Assembly: GCA_903901395.1 (NCBI GenBank)
Contig: CAIUQW010000422.1
Coordinates: 1 to 7,683, forward strand
Origin: an uncultured Chlorobiales bacterium
Lineage (GTDB): Bacteria; Bacteroidota; Chlorobiia; Chlorobiales; Chlorobiaceae
DNA: 7,683 nt
Direction: 5' to 3'
Within the stretch, counting starts at the first letter, position 1; each line of letters starts with the position of its first letter. A program made the translations under genes and the position numbers. Of the stretch, positions 4,933-7,683 are shown in pieces. The notes under the pieces are model-generated. The model made no database searches, was not told the origin of the DNA, and was given only the letters and a program-made list of their open reading frames with translations.

Positions 4933-7593
4933 ATGAATTCACGAGAGATACGGCAGTCATTCCTCGATTTTTTTGCCGAAAAAAAGCATCGCATCGTCCG
5001 TTCGGCTCCGGTAATTCCCGCCGAGGATCCCACGCTTCTGTTCACCAACGCGGGCATGAACCAGTTCAAGGATGTGTTCCTCGGCAAGGGCGCGAGGGAG
5101 TATGTTCGCGCGGCGGATACACAGAAGTGCATCCGCGCCTCGGGCAAGCACAACGATCTCGAAGATGTCGGGCGCGACACCTATCACCACACCTTTTTCG
5201 AGATGCTCGGCAACTGGTCGTTCGGCGACTATTATAAAAAAGAGGCGATTGGCTGGGCGTGGGAGCTGATGACCGGGGTCTGGAAGCTTCCTAAAGAGCG
5301 TCTCTATGCGACGGTCTATCAGGATGACGACGAGAGCCTCGAACTCTGGAAAAAGGAGACCGACATCGATCCGACGCACATCCTGAAGTTCGGCAACAAG
5401 GACAACTTCTGGGAGATGGGCGAATCCGGCCCGTGCGGTCCCTGCTCGGAGATTCATATCGACCTCACCCCCGACGGTTCGGGCGGCCCGCTCGTCAACG
5501 TTGGCGACCACCGGGTGATCGAGCTGTGGAACCTTGTCTTCATCCAGTACAACCGCCAGGCCGACGGCAGCCTCGAACCGCTGCCGCAGAAGCACGTCGA
5601 TACCGGCATGGGCTTCGAGCGCGTGGCCGCCGTGTTGCAGGGCAAATCGTCGAACTACGACAGTGACGTCTTCGCGCCGCTTTTCGAGCGCATCACCGCG
5701 TTGACCGGCGTCGCTTACACCGCCTCGCTCGACAGACCGACCGACATCGCCATGCGCGTCATCGCCGACCACTGCCGCACGCTCACCTTCGCGCTCTCCG
5801 ACGGCGCGATGCCGGGCAACGAGGGGCGCGGCTACGTGCTGCGCCGCATTCTGCGCCGCGCGGTGCGCTACGCGGGCACCCTCGGTTGCCACGAGCCAAT
5901 CATGTTCAAAATGGTCGAAGTGCTGGCGGGCACGATGGGCGACGTCTTCCCCGAGTTACTGAAGCAGCAGGCGACGGTTGAAAAGATCATCCGCGCCGAA
6001 GAGGAGAGCTTCCTCGTCACCCTTGGGCGCGGCACCGAAATTTTCAACGAGGTGGTCGCTGGCATGAAAACCGCCGGAAGCACCACCATCTCCGGCGCGG
6101 ACGCCTTCAAGCTCTACGACACCTTCGGCTTCCCGCTCGACCTGACCCGCCTGATGGCCGCCGAAGTTGGCCTCGGCATCGACGAGGAGGGTTTCGAGCA
6201 CTGCATGACGGAGCAGAAAACCCGCGCCCGCATTGATCGCAAGGACAAGATGCAGGTGCAGGACGACGGCGGCGAGTGGCTGCGGTTCGCGGATGAGCAG
6301 CCGACCCTGTTCGTCGGCTACGAGACGCTTGAAACGGAAGCCACGCTCGCGGCGGCCAGAGTCAGCGGCGACAAGCTCCTCGTCGTGCTCGACAAAACGC
6401 CCTTCTACGCCGAAAGCGGCGGACAGGTGGGCGATCACGGCACGCTTGAAACCGCCGGATTCCGGCTCGATGTCACCGACACGCGCAAGGATGGCGAGCA
6501 GATCATCCACGTCGTCACCTCGGCGCGCGACAAGGTGCGCGACTGCACCATTACGCCAGCCGATGTAAGTTTCGATGGCGTGGCTTCCGTTGAAGCTGCC
6601 GTTGACCGCGACCGCCGCGTCGCCACCGAGCGCAACCATACGGCGACGCACCTGCTCCACGCCGCCCTGCGCAGGGTGCTCGGCGAGCATGTGCAGCAGA
6701 AAGGTTCGCTGGTTACGCCGGAGCGGCTTCGCTTCGACTTCAGCCACTTCTCGAAGGTGAGCGCCGAGGAGATCGAGCAGGTCGAGCACGAGGTCAACGC
6801 GGAGATTCGCAAGGCGGCAGGCGTCACCAAGCACTCGGACGTGCCCTACGAAGAGGCGCTTGCCCTCGGCGCGCTCGCCTTCTTCGGTGACAAATACGCC
6901 GACCGCGTGCGCGTGGTCGATGTGCCGGGCATCTCCATCGAGCTGTGCGGTGGCACCCATGTGGGCAACATCGGCCAGATCGGCATGGTCAAAATCGTCA
7001 GCGAATCGTCGGTCGCCGCCGGCATCCGCCGCATCGAGGCGGTCACGGGCGCGTCAGCCGAAGCGCTGCTCTGGCAGGAGTACCGCAATCTTCAGGAGAT
7101 CAGGCATCTCTTGAAGCTCAAGGCGGACGAAGAGGCTGGGCCGAAAATTCGTGAGCTGATCGAAGAGAAAAAGTCGCTCGACAAGCAGCTTCAGGAGAGC
7201 CGTCTCGCCGGACTGCTCGACCGCCTGGCCGCGTCGCTGGCTGGTGGCGAGGAGATCGCCGGATGCCGCGTCATGACCGAGCGAGTGGACGATGTCGGCG
7301 CGGACGAGCTTCGCCAGGCAGCCATCGCGCTTCGCGAGCGCATCTCGTGCGCGGTCGGCCTGCTGTGCGGCGTGGCGGACGGCAAGGTTTCGCTGGTCGC
7401 TTTTGCGTCGGACGAGGCGGTCAAATCGCTGAAACTCGATGCGGGCAAGCTGGTGCGCGAAGCCGCCGCGTGCGTCAAGGGCGGCGGCGGCGGCAAGCCG
7501 GAACTGGCGACCGCCGGCGGCAAGGTGCCTGCCGGAATCGACAAGGCCATCGAGGCTTTCGTCGCGTCGGTCAAATCCGCATTACAGAGCTAA
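4933..7593 (+). CDS. alaS: Alanine--tRNA ligase (alanyl-tRNA synthetase)
   Basis: This enzyme charges tRNA-Ala with alanine using ATP in the cytoplasm and hydrolyses mischarged Ser- or Gly-tRNA-Ala. The 886-residue product has the full bacterial architecture. The class II catalytic core is about 1-250, with motif 2 in [19 protein letters not shown] (62-80) through [13 protein letters not shown] (88-100). The tRNA-recognition region follows, with [19 protein letters not shown] at 295-313. The editing domain carries the zinc-binding HTATH (His569, His573) and CGGTH (Cys672, His676). A coiled linker is about 735-760, and the C-terminal C-Ala domain has a Gly-rich loop at 850-854 followed by [10 protein letters not shown]. 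Length fits the family (about 875). The frame is open back to a TTG at 4801, but I chose the ATG at 4933 because [19 protein letters not shown] is the canonical AlaRS start and the 44 extra residues are low-complexity. No strong Shine-Dalgarno precedes this ATG. All editing and catalytic motifs are intact. Confidence 0.97.
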   Translation: MNSREIRQSFLDFFAEKKHRIVRSAPVIPAEDPTLLFTNAGMNQFKDVFLGKGAREYVRAADTQKCIRASGKHNDLEDVGRDTYHHTFFEMLGNWSFGDYYKKEAIGWAWELMTGVWKLPKERLYATVYQDDDESLELWKKETDIDPTHILKFGNKDNFWEMGESGPCGPCSEIHIDLTPDGSGGPLVNVGDHRVIELWNLVFIQYNRQADGSLEPLPQKHVDTGMGFERVAAVLQGKSSNYDSDVFAPLFERITALTGVAYTASLDRPTDIAMRVIADHCRTLTFALSDGAMPGNEGRGYVLRRILRRAVRYAGTLGCHEPIMFKMVEVLAGTMGDVFPELLKQQATVEKIIRAEEESFLVTLGRGTEIFNEVVAGMKTAGSTTISGADAFKLYDTFGFPLDLTRLMAAEVGLGIDEEGFEHCMTEQKTRARIDRKDKMQVQDDGGEWLRFADEQPTLFVGYETLETEATLAAARVSGDKLLVVLDKTPFYAESGGQVGDHGTLETAGFRLDVTDTRKDGEQIIHVVTSARDKVRDCTITPADVSFDGVASVEAAVDRDRRVATERNHTATHLLHAALRRVLGEHVQQKGSLVTPERLRFDFSHFSKVSAEEIEQVEHEVNAEIRKAAGVTKHSDVPYEEALALGALAFFGDKYADRVRVVDVPGISIELCGGTHVGNIGQIGMVKIVSESSVAAGIRRIEAVTGASAEALLWQEYRNLQEIRHLLKLKADEEAGPKIRELIEEKKSLDKQLQESRLAGLLDRLAASLAGGEEIAGCRVMTERVDDVGADELRQAAIALRERISCAVGLLCGVADGKVSLVAFASDEAVKSLKLDAGKLVREAAACVKGGGGGKPELATAGGKVPAGIDKAIEAFVASVKSALQS

Positions 7594-7683
7594 ATGGTTT
7601 ATTGATAAGGTTATATGTTGATTTTTGACTGTTTTTTCGGACGATGTGAAAAGCCCTCGTGCGATGGTTGCGGGTTGGTGCCC

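Noticed and set aside
4957..6960. Two long ORFs (311 and 334 codons) antisense to alaS
   Set aside because: They are shadows of GC-rich alaS codons on the opposite strand, with Arg/Ala/Val-rich, domain-free translations.
7594..7683. Possible alaS terminator, T-run at 7632-7637
   Set aside because: No GC-rich stem directly precedes the T-run. Partly complementary GC-rich sequence near 7651-7683 gives no clean stem and is cut by the window edge.
1..7683. CRISPR array, insertion sequence, prophage or defence genes
   Set aside because: I saw no long direct repeats with regular spacers, no transposase or integrase motifs and no terminal inverted repeats flanking a gene.

Overview
The window looks like chromosomal backbone DNA of a green sulfur bacterium (Chlorobi), most likely Chlorobaculum or a close relative. 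The basis is protein recognition: a two-subunit 2-oxoglutarate:ferredoxin oxidoreductase in which the gamma- and alpha-type domains are fused in KorA, next to accA and alaS, with fairly high-GC coding sequence. The two-subunit enzyme fits an organism that fixes CO2 by the reductive TCA cycle. Genus level is inference; no search could be run.

Layout. Positions 1-975 (+) hold accA, the carboxyltransferase alpha subunit of acetyl-CoA carboxylase. The reading frame is open to the window edge and about eight codons appear to be missing. Positions 976-1160 are a convergent intergenic spacer with a heptamer tandem repeat, a nested hairpin, a 12-bp palindrome and a strong bidirectional terminator shared with the gene coming the other way. 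Positions 1161-4091 (-) hold the korA-korB operon, transcribed right to left: korA, a 3-nt gap, then korB with a clear ribosome binding site inside the end of korA. A candidate promoter lies at 4259-4287, giving korA a leader of about 160 nt. Positions 4306-4563 (-) encode a small unrecognised protein with four cysteines. Positions 4564-4932 form a divergent spacer with a 9-bp tandem repeat, hairpins and a candidate alaS promoter and leader. Positions 4933-7593 (+) hold a complete alaS (alanyl-tRNA synthetase). Positions 7594-7683 hold nothing I can call.

How the genes work together. KorAB carboxylates succinyl-CoA to 2-oxoglutarate using reduced ferredoxin, a key reductive TCA step. AccA feeds acetyl-CoA, the product of that cycle, into fatty acid synthesis as malonyl-CoA. 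AlaS is a translation enzyme with no special link to them. The four-cysteine protein directly upstream of korA on the same strand is the only protein of unknown role.

This is mostly an ordinary housekeeping region and I see no new multi-gene system. The items worth a second look are the small cysteine protein, the short tandem repeats and shared decamer in the two spacers, and the structured leaders of alaS and korA.
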